Source: Apostichopus parvimensis
Taxonomy: Eukaryota > Echinodermata > Holothuroidea > Aspidochirotida > Stichopodidae
Assembly (NCBI GenBank): GCA_000934455.1
Contig: KN885067.1
Coordinates: forward strand, 38,694-80,678
Length of the DNA: 41,985 bases
Direction of reading: 5' to 3'
Shown here: piece by piece, positions 10,091 to 21,245 of the stretch
Numbering within the stretch: the first letter of the stretch is position 1
Layout: each line of letters starts with the position of its first letter
Translations under genes and position numbers: made by a program
The notes under the pieces: model-generated
What the model was told of the DNA's origin: nothing
Seen by the model: the letters and a program-made list of their open reading frames with translations, nothing else
The model's database searches: none

Positions 10091-12304
10091 TTATAAGTTG
10101 TAAGTAGAACTAAAATTCCGTCTATCATCTACAAGATCGTAAGTGTATAACTTCCCCGACACGTATGTCGCTAATATAAGCTTTTCCACCCCATTTACTG
10201 ATGACGTGGTCACACAACAACAGTTGTCGTCTACAGGGTATGTGGTGAGTAGTAGTCGGCCATCTTGACTGTACCGTACGACGACACGATTCTCATGACC
10301 AGCAATGTTTGCTCTCCATAAAATGTAAACGAAGTCTTTCGTATCCGTGCACACATTGAGAGGTTTACATGCATCGCAAATATCCGGTTTGGTAAATTCA
10401 CACATCACCTCACTCTCTGATCCCTCCATGGTGACTGAATATGCTCTCTTACCATCGTAGTCACAGACCAGGAGACTACCTCTGTGTACAGTGATATCAT
10501 GCGAACCACGAATTACATTTGGAAGTGATATGGTGTAACTGTAATTCAATCGATCATCGAAGATATACACCTCTCTGCTGTCTGTACCAACAATGATGTC
10601 ATTGCTGACAGGATTCTTGGTACACTTGCCCTGCCGATGTGTAAACCAGCCATTGACGATGTCATTGATGTATTTCTTGTTGTATGAACCATCTCGCACA
10701 TCGTATAAACCGACTTCATGAGGCCAGCAAGCTGTTACAACTTTAAACTTTGATAAAAAACAACAGAAACGATTTGGGAAAGACGTCTTATCAGACTTTA
10801 TCTGATCCTGTCGTTGTATTTCCCCTCTTCTATTGATGACAGTGATGTGTGAGTAACTACTAGACGCCCGGCCAGTGACGACGATATAATCGTCATCGCT
10901 GTACGCAATGTCATTAATCCACCAACTTTCAGCTTTGATTCCCTGAACATCGACTACTGACTCCTCGTGTTTAGTAATCGTGACGTCATCAACATCAACG
11001 CTTCTTGTATTTTCTATAGCAACATCTGATAAGGATTCTAGCTGTAGAATATCCTTTTCCATGTTTTCTTTAAGAGTTGCACAGGCTGCTCTGATATCAG
11101 GGATACACTGAACGTATGTCCACTCGTCTTTAGTAGCAAGAATAGATGAAGTCGTTTCCGTGACGTTCTCGTACCGTTTAATAACCTTATAACAATAATC
11201 TGATATTCTTTTTAATTCCATTTCATTTTGCTTTACTTGTAATTCCATCATAGTTTTCATATCTGTAAAACTAGCATCTATATTTGAAAGTTCCATGCAG
11301 AGCGCTCCCTCAATTTTGTTGCATTCTTCAATAAACTTTTCGGTTTCGTCGTCATACGTTCTTTTAGCTTTTTTCTTGACACGATCATATTTCTCTTTCA
11401 CTTGGCTCATCTCTTCCTCCAAATGAAAACTTATTTGACTGTCTTCGTGTTTTCGTCTGTTTTCTATATCAGTTACACCTCGTTCTCGTTTATTGGTACA
11501 TGCTGCCAGTTCATATTTAATCTTACGAACCTGTTGTATGTGTTGATTTGTCAATTCTTCTGTTTTCGTTGCAACATTTTCACTCAGTTTTCGCGTTGTT
11601 ATTTCAATTTTCCTTGGTAACTCGTATGATCTTCTGTTGTGTTTTAGTTCAGCAATATTTTGTTCGAGCAACTCGCTTTCACGTACAGCAAGTTGTCCTA
11701 CTCCACAATAACGATGTTCTTTGTGATAACCGTGTCTACAAGCAAAGCAAATTGGTAGATTTCCACAAGAACTACAACATAAGGTTGCGTCAGAATTGTC
11801 ATGGATATGACACTTGGGAGCTTCCGTAAGTGCAGCCAACTTTTCCAAACTTAAGTTCTTAGCTGTAATATCATCCAAGCTATGAGTATGTGGTTGATGC
11901 TCATTTAATGTCGTGTCGCTGGCGTGAACGTCACGGCATGCTTCACATAAAAAGCCTTTACACTTAAAGCAGTATGCTGACACTTTTGCATTCTTTGAAC
12001 AGCTTATACATTTCTTCAAGTCTTTATTTTCACATGATTTCTGCAATTGTAAGAACTCAAGCATACTCTTCATGTGAAAATCGGTTTGAAAATCTTCAAT
12101 CCCGTTTGCTGATATTGTGCATTCCTGATTACATAACGGACATTTAATTTTATTATTATTGCTGGTCTGAATAACTGTTTGCAAACATTCCTTACAGTAT
12201 CGATGAAGACACGGTAACTGTTTCGGTTCTTTAAATTGATCCAAACAAACAGAACATTTAAAGAAGCTCTCTTCAAAATTTTCAAAGGGGGCTTTCGATG
12301 CCAT
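10091..12304 (-). CDS. TRIM-family E3 ubiquitin ligase B (RING, two B-boxes, coiled coil, beta-propeller-like C-terminus), 737 aa
   Basis: This is an intact single-exon gene. The RING is canonical C3HC4: Cys17-x2-Cys20, Cys32-x-His34-x2-Cys37-x2-Cys40, Cys55-x2-Cys58. B-box 1 spans about 99-139 and B-box 2 about 165-197 (Cys165, His168, Cys177, Cys180, Cys186, Cys189, His194, His197). A Lys/Glu-rich coiled coil runs from about 205 to 400. Residues from about 455 to the end form repeated beta-strand units (for example DIIVGTDSREVYIF, GKLYTYDLV) typical of an NHL-like six-bladed propeller. No filamin domain is visible. By family knowledge the RING transfers ubiquitin, the coiled coil dimerises and the propeller binds substrate, in the cytoplasm; TRIM56-like or TRIM2/3-like labels are plausible, but orthology is not shown. 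The start is supported by paralogue alignment and a splice acceptor 39 bases upstream. The tail after residue 725 extends beyond that of locus D. Confidence 0.93.
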   Translation of the reverse strand: MASKAPFENFEESFFKCSVCLDQFKEPKQLPCLHRYCKECLQTVIQTSNNNKIKCPLCNQECTISANGIEDFQTDFHMKSMLEFLQLQKSCENKDLKKCISCSKNAKVSAYCFKCKGFLCEACRDVHASDTTLNEHQPHTHSLDDITAKNLSLEKLAALTEAPKCHIHDNSDATLCCSSCGNLPICFACRHGYHKEHRYCGVGQLAVRESELLEQNIAELKHNRRSYELPRKIEITTRKLSENVATKTEELTNQHIQQVRKIKYELAACTNKRERGVTDIENRRKHEDSQISFHLEEEMSQVKEKYDRVKKKAKRTYDDETEKFIEECNKIEGALCMELSNIDASFTDMKTMMELQVKQNEMELKRISDYCYKVIKRYENVTETTSSILATKDEWTYVQCIPDIRAACATLKENMEKDILQLESLSDVAIENTRSVDVDDVTITKHEESVVDVQGIKAESWWINDIAYSDDDYIVVTGRASSSYSHITVINRRGEIQRQDQIKSDKTSFPNRFCCFLSKFKVVTACWPHEVGLYDVRDGSYNKKYINDIVNGWFTHRQGKCTKNPVSNDIIVGTDSREVYIFDDRLNYSYTISLPNVIRGSHDITVHRGSLLVCDYDGKRAYSVTMEGSESEVMCEFTKPDICDACKPLNVCTDTKDFVYILWRANIAGHENRVVVRYSQDGRLLLTTYPVDDNCCCVTTSSVNGVEKLILATYVSGKLYTYDLVDDRRNFSSTYNL

Positions 12305-12343
12305 TGGTGTAAAAGAAGAGCCTTCCTTCTGTGATATATGTAT

Positions 12344-13589
12344 CTAGAAATAGACAGAGAAATGTTACGCCAAACTAACTGTTACAACATTTCTATTCTT
12401 TTAAGAGTTTGTATATATCATTAAGAGGTTATGGATCATAATAGAAAAACAAACCTTTACGTCTTGAATGTTCCTCAATCAATGTTTGGTGAAAGTTATT
12501 GATAAACTGCTTTGAGAGAGTACAGTACTTTGTTTATTTTCTTGCTTTTCTTTGATCCTCTGTGCCACTATCTACAAAGAGGCATGAAAACAAATGGTTC
12601 AGGATTATTCTTACTACAGTATCCCAAATCGTATATTGGAAAGTGCAACTTTCCATGTCAAACGTTTGACTGCTTAATCTCAAACAATCATTTTTTGTCG
12701 AGAATTCTGACCAATTTTATTTCAGAAATTCCACCCAAAATTACCTTTGATAAAGAAAGTTTTTAAAAAGTCTCCTTTTTCAATATCCGTTAGGTTTGTA
12801 CATTTCAAGGTGACGGTCATAATTAAATTTCTACTTTATTTTTGAATTTTATAAACAAATTATAGACGTATTATAAGGTACACGAAATAGAAAGTATATA
12901 TATATATGTATATCATTTGCCTGATTGGCTCCTTTTTGTGTAATTCCAGCATTGTCGTGGAGAGCATCTTTAGATAAGTGGATGCATAGAAATTAGCAAA
13001 CTGCGATCAGCTCTGTCATCTTGCAAATTGAGGGCAGAAAGTATCATGCGCTTATTATAGACCACGTGCAAGAAAGACCTGTCCAGCTGATGTCCGCCAT
13101 AGGTTTAACTTTAACTTCCACTTCCAAAAGCAGGTTAACCTTTACAGTGTAATCTTATTAGTAGTAAAGTAATGGTTTTGTTCCTGTGTGGTTATTCTTC
13201 CTTTATTCACCCCCTTTATCGCACTCTTCTATGTTCGCTAAACATAAAATTTTGATATTAATTCATATTACGTCTGGAACATATATGCTGTACTTCAACT
13301 TTATAAGAATATTATATAGCTCTCACATAATCAGTTCTGACGGGCACGATGAACGACCATGCCGAAGTGACTGCGTTTGAATTGGTATCGTCGTAGCCCT
13401 ACAACTCAGCCAATCGATAACACTACATATTGCCACATTAAACCTTTAATGTGTTTTCGACTCATGTATTTCCTCTGCAAACGACCTTACGTCGGTCCAT
13501 GGATTCCTATACGTCGAACAGTAGTACATTTGAAACTTCAAAGATAGATTTTGTGAAATTTATTTCCTTTTTCAGATTTTATAACTTAC
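12344..13589 (-). other. Candidate 5'-leader intron of locus B
   Basis: The acceptor (TTTCTAG, AG at 12344-12345) and donor (GTAAGTT at 13589) match those of locus A. The intron is about 360 bases longer than in A, mostly because of the insertion at 13048-13435. A TA-rich microsatellite lies near 12895-12912. Confidence 0.6.
13048..13435. mobile_element. 388-bp insertion in the B leader intron, possibly a SINE
   Basis: Locus A reads straight through this place (GTATCATTAAACC). In B the sequence is interrupted after CAT (13045-13047) and resumes with CAT (13436-13438), consistent with a 3-bp target duplication. The minus strand has an A-box-like TGGCTGAGTTGT (13401-13412) and a weak B-box-like ATTCAAACGC-type element (13373-13382), but their spacing is short for a tRNA. 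The insertion is clear; its class is not. Confidence 0.5.
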
Positions 13590-13657
13590 CTGTCAGTCGG
13601 TGCTCTCTCACGGGTTTGTAACGTCTGTGGGTTTGACAAGTAAAGTGTAATTTATAT
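13590..13657 (-). promoter_or_regulatory. Candidate noncoding first exon and TATA box of locus B
   Basis: The minus-strand TATAAATT (plus-strand 13649-13656) lies about 60 bases upstream of the conserved donor at 13589, as in locus A. Conservation between the paralogues supports function, but recent duplication alone could also explain it. Confidence 0.4.
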
Positions 13658-13855
13658 TCTGAATTTTCGAACAACCTTTCGGAAGAGGTAGGATACAGCT
13701 CTCGTTCGTTGCTTTATTCTAAGTGGCATAGATATTAATACCATCCGCCTTGTCACGCGATGGCAAATTATACTCCAACTCAACTTGAACTTTGAAGCTA
13801 TAAACTAGGCTTTTGATAGCAAGCAAATATGCTTCGGAAGTTGTTAGACAATAGG

Positions 13856-14300
13856 TTGTAAAGGAAAACCCAGGGTATGATGATAACCTGAAATAATGTA
13901 AAGGTATATTTTACCATAAAATCCCAAATGCTTCTATACCGTTGATGTGTATTTTATTCTATCAAACATAGGCCGATGTAATGCGTAAAGCACATTTGAT
14001 GTCACGTTAATGCCAAGTTATTTAAATATTGACTTTTATGCTACCAACCTTAGTTTATTAACTTTTTCAACTTGAAATGTAGTAAATATGTTAAATGCAC
14101 TTACATGAGAAGCCTTTGTTATTTGCTTGGTTTGCATACAATGGCCTAAGCGATTCTGCACAACCTTTTGTCGCCGGGTTGGAGCTCCCAAGTTCTCGAA
14201 GACAGTTGATTGAAAAGTAAACGAATGTTATTTTTTAAAGATGTCATTCCTCCACGGAAATTTTTTCCAGCTAGTATAAATGTAATCGAGATTTGAGTTC
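13856..14300. repeat. Segment shared with the A unit (7013-7460)
   Basis: This is the B-side partner of the A-unit block, with scattered small gaps. It directly follows the promoter-proximal homology, showing the arrangement without the 4.1-kb segment. No gene is seen. Between about 14400 and 14865 nothing is recognisable. Confidence 0.7.
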
Positions 14301-14314
14301 AGCGCAATATTTCA

Positions 14315-14400
14315 ATTTTCATTGGTGATTTCAACATTCATGTTCATGATGGTAAGTTTCGTGGTTTCTTTTTTACCCTACTGGGTTTCAGCATCACGTT
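14315..14400 (+). pseudogene. Trace of a LINE endonuclease domain
   Basis: One frame reads FIGDFNIHVHDGKF, close to the GDFNIHV motif of the endonuclease of CR1/L2-type non-LTR retrotransposons. The similarity covers only about 15-25 residues and no other part of a LINE is visible. Confidence 0.35.
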
Positions 14401-14864
14401 CATGAGCCGACTTTATTGTCCGGCGTTCATTAGCCGACTGGGTTTGACAAGAAAAGTACCCTTTAAGTATGTCTTCCAAACCTCTGACTGCGTTATTCTA
14501 CAATCTAACACTGATTCTAAGAAATAATGGGTTCTGCTTATTTCACATTTGTTAATCTGTTTACAAACTTTTAGCAGTCGCGACCAGCTGCACTTTATTT
14601 AACATTTAATACAAAGTTCCTTTTCATGTTATGTCAAAAATATATGTTTCGTTCATTCTTATACAAGCTCATCAATACATTTGCAACTAGCGGCATATTT
14701 GCTTTTAACATGATTCAATTTTCAACTTATAACGCAAACTAATATATTATTTAACTATTCGTTTTCACGCCGACTCTATATCAGTTTTCATTTCAACAAA
14801 TAGTACAGAAACAACCCATAGTATAGTCAGAAGTATCGGCGATCTGTGTTATCAACGATGTAGG

Positions 14865-15120
14865 GAATCACGTGTTTCTGTTTCTGTAATCTGTAGATAG
14901 TGACATCCCATGTTACAATTCAGCAGTGTTGTTACCAAGTCATATTTTGTGAAGCCATACCTAACCACATGCCATTTCCCCCTCAAATCAAGTCAAGTTT
15001 TAACTCAAGTCAAATCGAGCCGCAAGGGAAGGCAAGTCAAGTCTTAAGTCGAGTCAAGTCGATTTTAAATCGTATCACGTCACAGGTAATTTCGTTGTAT
15101 ATAGCACATTCAATCAAGGC
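14865..15120. repeat. Left end of the C duplication unit, rich in CAAGTC repeats
   Basis: Homology with 28855-29105 begins here and marks the left edge of the large tandem duplication. Imperfect CAAGT(C) repeats (TCAAGTCAAG, GAGTCAAGTC) are dense between 14990 and 15080, and less regular in the D-side partner. Confidence 0.65.
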
Positions 15121-15544
15121 ATATTTGTTAAGAAAAGCTATGCTTATTTTTGGTTCCCTCTACCATTCAGTTACTGTATTGCTTTATATCGATTTCTTTA
15201 TGTTGTTACTTTCACATTATGTGTAATTGTACTGTACGTATATTTTTGCTTTCGAATTGGTAGAAATAAATAAAATCAAATCAAAAATATGGTGGTCCGG
15301 TGGATGACGTGCATCACTGAGCTCTAGCTGCAATGATATGAGGCGAGAAAATTCTACAACAGTTATCTTATGGATTGGACAGAATCTGAGCTTTATTGTA
15401 ACAAGACATATAAGACAATTATATACATACATAACAGTCAAACATTAAACTATGGAACGCGAAAAGGGCAACCATATTTCGTTGTCTGAACTAAGTTTGT
15501 TGCTGTCTTAACTAAAGTTGTTGCTGCTGTTTTATAATGTTGTT

Positions 15545-15690
15545 GCTCAACCTAACGTTGTTGTCTAAACTTACGTTGTTGTCTAAACTTTCGTTGCTGC
15601 CTAAACTTTCGTTGCTGCCTAAACTTACGTTGTTGTCTAAACCTACGTTGCCGTCTAAAGTTGGTTCCGTTGTCTAAACTCACGTTATTG
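15545..15690. repeat. 18-bp tandem repeat array inside the foldback element
   Basis: About eight imperfect copies of GTTGTTGTCTAAACTTAC follow each other, varying mainly at the TTAC/TTTC and TTGTC/CTGCC positions. Similar copies occur in the right arm (16110-16235). Confidence 0.8.
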
Positions 15691-16046
15691 CCCAATCACG
15701 TGATATAAAAATATGGGGTTTTCGCGCGAAATTCAACTTGCGCTGTATATACATACACGTCGTTAATTACTGACCAATTACGAAATAGTCAGTAAGATTG
15801 ACACGTATCCCAACCCAATTACAAGCCGGTCAACGCTCTCCACCATGCTACATACATGAGCTGACCCCGCCCACTTTGCTCCTCTAGTAGCTTCCCGTAT
15901 ATACGAAGAACAAAGGCGGCCCTGTCAACGGGACTGTTTTCCTAAACCCAGGCAGCAAGAACCAACCCCCTGCGTATAGTCATCATATGAAGCCCACGTG
16001 GTTAAGCAATTGTTGAACAGCGCCGATGGCAACAACGTAAGTTTAG

Positions 16047-16110
16047 ACAACGAAATCAGTTTGCCCTTTTCGCGCGTGCACGCGCGAAAAGGGCAAACTG
16101 ATTTCGTTGT
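16047..16110. repeat. Perfect 64-bp palindrome
   Basis: Two 32-base arms meet at TGCA (16077-16080) with no mismatch and no spacer. Each arm consists of the terminal sequence of the foldback element (CGCGAAAAGGGCAAACTGA and beyond). Weaker symmetry continues outward. Confidence 0.9.
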
Positions 16111-16298
16111 ATAAACTAAGTTTGTTGTTGTCTAAACTAAAGTTGTTGCTGCTGTTTTACCATGCTGTTGCTCAAACCCACGTTGATGTCTTAAATTCCG
16201 TTGTCTAAACTTACGTCGTTGTCTAAACTTACGTTAAACCATGGAGGTAAATGGTTAAACTAAGCAACGAAATAAGTTTGCCCTTTTCGCGTTCCATA

Positions 16299-16790
16299 TT
16301 ATACATGATAATAAATTACTGTTGCCTGACGGCAGCAATTAGCTCTACGGTCATAAATATTCCTGTGCCATGAAAGAGGGGGTGGATGGTATCGGGGAGT
16401 AGTTTTCACCTGTTCTAAAACTGCCATGTATATGAATCAATGCATAATACAACATAACTGAAAAGCTCACTGCACATTCTAGCACAAAGCTTAAACACTC
16501 TGCTTTCGTTAAACCTATAAAAGAAGGAATAAAAAATTAAGACATTACATTTAGTGTTAAATGGAGTAACGTAGGTTATAGGAATCATCTATAAGAAGAC
16601 TCAAACCATATCCTCGAGAAGAAATATGGAATATCATAAAATCAAAACATCAATGACGCAAAGTCTTGAGCATAATCTTTTTCTCATCGCCGTATTGTCT
16701 GTGGGGTCATATCACACTCCATCAAATGCACATGTTAATAAGTTTATGCCGTGGTAGATAATAGTTAATTAAAATATGGTATAATATAGA
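16299..16790. other. C-unit-specific stretch with no recognised feature
   Basis: This lies between the foldback element and the resumption of C/D homology near 16800. It is absent from the D unit. No gene, RNA or repeat is recognised. Confidence 0.4.
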
Positions 16791-17145
16791 TATAGCTATA
16801 GGAAAAGGCGTCATCGTCACTCCAAAATTCGACACAAGCTGACCGACACAACTGCAACGCTTCCCTTAATCTAACGACGTGTAACAACAACTCCCCAACC
16901 CCAATGTCCGTCCTCTTTAATCTTAAAAAAATAAATCGAAAATGGGATGCAATGCAATAAACACTAAAGTTACAAACAGAATGAAGTTCTTTTTGCTTTC
17001 TGTCAACATATATCTGCTCAAAGTCATAATGATTCACAAATATGTATTAAAAGTTAACTTAATGAATGCCAGAAATGTTATGTATACATCAAGAACTACA
17101 GATATAATGTACTAATTTAAATAACACTAATGATTAGCTGATTGG

Positions 17146-17480
17146 TTTAACTTAGTGTTGCGTGTGTATCGAGTACTGTGAATTGTTTCTGTGTGTACAA
17201 AGAACTACGGAGGTGCAGTTAGCAGTGTAAGCGATATGTACAACAGTGCTCTTTTTCAATAATTAGTTTAAATAAGTGTTTGTGTCTGTATCAGATACTG
17301 CGGATATCGTGTATAGTTGTAGGTACAATCGGCATTGTCCATGCCTATATACATCGATGCATTTTCAATAATTAGTTTGCATTATTGTTTATGTGGGTAT
17401 CAAATACTTTGGCTATGATGTACCGGTTTAGTACAACAAGCACAATCAGCTGTGTATAGTAACAATCGTCTTAATGCAGA
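17146..17480. repeat. Three degenerate tandem copies of a ~109-bp unit downstream of C
   Basis: Copies start at 17146, 17267 and 17376, each opening with TTTAA/TTTGC-type sequence after an AATTAG and sharing a GTATC..ATACT core. The same array is present downstream of D, so it predates the duplication. Confidence 0.6.
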
Positions 17481-17489
17481 AGATAATAC

Positions 17490-18025
17490 CCGTGGATGCC
17501 ATAAAGAAATGCCAAATGATTAATATGTTTTAATAGAATTGATAAACTGACTGACTTGGAGTTAATTATGTTGAATTTGTCATTATTCCAATTATTTATC
17601 ATTGCTTTAGTGTATCCCTGTATTTAATATAAAAAACAATATCTGTACATTCTATTCACTGCTTTAGATTACATTCTAGGGGACCTCTCCTCCACATACG
17701 GACTATTCTCGCAGACAACTTGGACGTGTAGAAGAGTGAAATGCTCCCACTATGTGACATATCCCACCAGGGAACTAATAATTTAAGCTCACTAATTACA
17801 ACCAGCTGCTGAAATATAGAAATGAATATAATTCATGATCAGGTTGCTTTTGGATATTATCTGTTGGAAAGGAAATAAGAAGCAGAAATATTCAAACAGA
17901 TAAAATATTAAAACGTTTGTTATAGAAAATGTAATAGTCGTATTTCTCGATGAAAACATTTATGAATTTAGTTTAAATGCACCTTCTAAGGTTCTGTCTA
18001 ATTACACGTTTAAATATTCTTAAAT
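17490..18025. other. Region downstream of locus C, no gene seen
   Basis: This matches the region downstream of D without the LTR-like insertion and gives the empty site, GCAGAAATATTCAAAC near 17881-17898. It probably includes the 3' untranslated region of C. Confidence 0.5.
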
Positions 18026-20217
18026 CTACGTCACTACTAGACCGTACGTGCACATTTTTCCTGAAGTCGATGTTGCTAATAAAAGTTTTTCCGACCCATC
18101 CCTTTCTAGCGTTGTCACACAGCTAGCGTCATTATCTACTCTTCGTGTCAATATCTGTCGACCATCCTGACTGTATTGTACCAGGATACATCTCCGCTGA
18201 TGTGAGGTGCCTGTAAACCATAACATGTAAATGAACTCGTTCTTGTCTGTGCAGACACTGTAAGAACTCCAGTCACATCCATCGAGGTCTGGTTTGGTGA
18301 ATTCATACATTAGCTTACTCTCTGATTCCTCCATGGTGACTGCATATGCTTTATCACTATAGTAGCAACATACAAGGAGATAACCTCTGTGTACAGTAAT
18401 ATCCAAAGCTCCATCGATTACATCTGGGAGGGTAATCATGTGACTGTAAATCAGCTGATCAGTAAATGCATACACATCTCTGCTGTTAGTACCAACAATA
18501 ATATGACTCTTCACAGAATCAGTCGTTACACACCTCACGTACCGATCAAATGGCCATTTGGTAATGACGTCACGAATTTTCTTCTTGCTAAATGCACCAT
18601 CACGTACATCGTAGATGCCGATGTTGTCAGAACTACACACTGTTATAACTTTGAACTCTGATAAAGAACAGCAATAACGCCATGCATTGAACATGCCCAA
18701 ATCATTCTTCAGCTTATCCTGACGTTGTATTTCCCCTTTCCTGTTGACCACAGTGATGTGCGAGTACCCTGTAGATGCCCTACCAGTTATGACGATATTG
18801 CCATCTCCGCTGCTTGTAATACTATTGATCGACCAATGCGTAGCTTTGATTCCTGCAATATCAACAATTGACTGTTTATGCTGAGCAATCGTGACATTGT
18901 CTTTAAAAACATTCGTTATATCACTGATAAAGAAATCAGATAAAGATTCTAACCCTGGAAATTCTTTTTTCATTTCTACCATCAGAGGTTCACAGGCTGC
19001 TCTAATATCAGGAATACACTGAGCGTCTGTCCAATCGTTTTTAGAAGCAAGAATAGATGAGGTCGTTGCTGTAAAGTTCACGTATCGTTGAATAATCGTG
19101 TCATAATGATCTGACACTTGTTTCAGTTCATCTTTATTTTGCTGAACACGCAGATCTTTTGCTGTTATTAAATCCTTTAAGGAAACATTAAAGTTATCAA
19201 GTTTTGTAATGAGTGGGCCCTCAGTTTCATCACATTTATGATTAAACTCTTCGTTTTCGTCGTCATATTGTTTTTTCACTTTCTTCCTGATTTTACTATA
19301 TTTCTCTCTTATTGGCTTAATTCCTTTTCCAAATTCATTGTAATCCGACCGTTTATATCTCTTCTTCTGCTTTCTATATCCTCTAAACCTCTTTTTCGTA
19401 CTTCAGTACTTTCGTCAAGTTCATATTTAATCTTCTGCGTCTGTTTTTTGTGCTGATTTATCAACGTTTGTGTAATTTTCTCGGCATTTTCGTTCAGCTT
19501 CTGCGTGGTAGTTTGAATTTTGTTTGGTAAGTAGTTTAGTTCGTCTTTGTGCTTGTTTAGTTCAGCAAGTTTCGGTTTCAAAAATTCCCTTTCACGATTT
19601 GCTAGTTCATATACGTCTTGTACGTCATGACCTTTGTGCTTACTATATATACAGACTATGCATATTGGTACATGTCGGCACGTGCAGCAACATAACTGTG
19701 CTTTATTGTTAATGTGTATGTGGCACCTGGGATCTTCCGTAAGTGTCGTTAGTTTCTCCAGTGTTAGGTTCCTGGCCTCAACATTATCCAACTTCAAAAT
19801 GTGAGTTTGGTGTTCTGTAAACATTTTACTGTTCACGTGAACCATGTAACATGGATCACATAAGAAGTCTCTACACTTAAAACAGTATGCAAACACTTTT
19901 GTATTTTCTGAACAGCTCACACATTTCTTGACATTTTCATTTTCAAATAATTTTTGCAAATTTACAAACTCAAGCATACTCTTCATATGAAAGTCGGTCT
20001 TGAAATCATCTACCCCGTTTTCTTTTATGACATAACCCTGTTTACATAATGGACATTTAACCGTCCCATCTTGGCTCGTTTGAATAACTGTATTTAAGCA
20101 GTCCCTGCAATATCGATGAAGACATGGTAACAGCTTCGGTTCTTTAAATTGATCCAAACAAACAGAACACAGAAAGAAGTTCTTTGCCAGGTCATTTAGT
20201 GGAGTTGTCGATGCAAT
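18026..20217 (-). pseudogene. TRIM locus C: broken paralogue of D (lost start codon, frameshift)
   Basis: The sequence aligns with locus D from end to end. The start codon is ATT at 20215-20217 where D has ATG, and an in-frame TGA lies four codons upstream with no substitute ATG. The first downstream Met lies inside the RING, after Cys17 and Cys20, so initiation there would give a crippled RING. Near 19310, one base fewer than in D shifts the frame in the coiled coil, separating the RING/B-box half (19309-20157 open) from the coil/propeller half (18026-19279 open, 417 codons). The remaining domains are otherwise intact, including C3HC4 residues, both B-boxes and a complete propeller, so decay is recent. 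The propeller differs from that of D in clustered loops. Transcripts could still exist, and an assembly error is possible for either change. Confidence 0.88.
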
Positions 20218-21240
20218 AGATCTGATTCACGGGACTCTGCAATTTTTCAAATGAAATAGAAATTGACATATAATCGCTGTAACCTTCCTCTTGTCATTAA
20301 ATCACTCACGTGCGTTTAAACTTGCCAAGAACTTTACGTTAAGAAAAAAGTTAATCTATTTTTTACTTTCTTTAGTTGTATTATGCCAAAAGTCATGAAA
20401 ATTTATGTTGGAAACTCAGTTCTTTTGTGAGTACAAATAACTTTCTTTTGGCCAAAACCATCAGCACCTCAAGTTGCCGAACCCCCACCCCTGTCGACGT
20501 ACACGGGGATATTCATTACACAGATTATGTGTACGGCGTTTTGGAAGACATTACCATGTCATTGTTTAAAAAAATGTTATGAAGTTTTGTTGATGGATAG
20601 TCGTTTGACGACACGATACAATATGTGTGGCCATTATGATAGAGTGATCTGCATTATGATAGCACAAACGAAACATCATTTGTAAATGAAGTTTCAAGGT
20701 GATTATTATAAGTTTTAAAGGGGATTCAGGGGCCGATGGATATAGGGTAACATCAGCCGTATTTATTTTCAATTCTTATTACATTATTTTACCCACTTAT
20801 TTTGCTAGTTATAAGAGAGTGATCTGCATTATGATAGCACAAACGTAATTTTGAGGACAAAGCGATCTGTTTTAAAACAGTATTGTATTTTACGGTAGAA
20901 TACCGAATTCAAGTCGTTTAGAATTCCGTTTAAAAACAGTAAACATTTCCTACTCTAATCAGGTTTCCTTTTTCGCAAATTCTATTGCTTTATTGCAGGT
21001 GGTGAATTACTTGGCAACCCATTTCGTGTAAATACCGCAACTTTTCAGCGTGTAGCACCAAATTATTAGGCGACCAAGTTGTGTAGGAGTAATGCTATGT
21101 AAGAGATAAGTCAACAATATATGTAAAGGATTGTGTATTTGAGATAATATTGGCTGCTGTCACCTTCATTTTGGCAAAAACATCAACAGTTCTCAAGCAA
21201 TAAAGATATGCTTTTATATCAAATGCAATATTTCTAACAG
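20218..21240. other. Upstream region of locus C
   Basis: This region aligns with 33309-34280. A splice acceptor, AAATTGCAG (AG at 20237-20238, minus strand), is conserved with D. A candidate donor, GAG|GTATTC, lies at 21369 (D: AG|GTATGT at 34318), which would imply a spliced leader as in A/B. An exact 30-bp direct repeat occurs at 20641-20670 and 20816-20845; D has one copy. No coding sequence is seen. Confidence 0.4.
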
Positions 21241-21245
21241 TCTAG

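Larger units (their letters stand above)
15453..16296. mobile_element. Foldback-type DNA transposon with nested second copy
   Basis: The left end TGGAACGCGAAAAGGGCAA and the right end are inverted copies over about 32 bases, and TA flanks both sides (15451-15452 and 16297-16298). Subterminal regions are arrays of an 18-bp unit (GTTGTTGTCTAAACTTAC). In the middle, two further inverted ends meet head to head, so the structure looks like two related elements joined or one inserted in another. No transposase is seen, so it would be non-autonomous. The matching site in the D unit lacks it. Sea urchin TU foldback elements, with short tandem repeats in their inverted arms, are a possible comparison from literature memory, not a demonstrated relation. 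Confidence 0.8.

Noticed and set aside
11402-11829. Plus-strand open frames inside TRIM gene B
   Set aside because: They are shadows of the coiled coil and B-box coding sequence on the other strand; similar shadows occur in C and D.
15545-15690. CRISPR-like array
   Set aside because: The 18-bp units are contiguous without unique spacers and the genome is eukaryotic; they belong to the foldback element.
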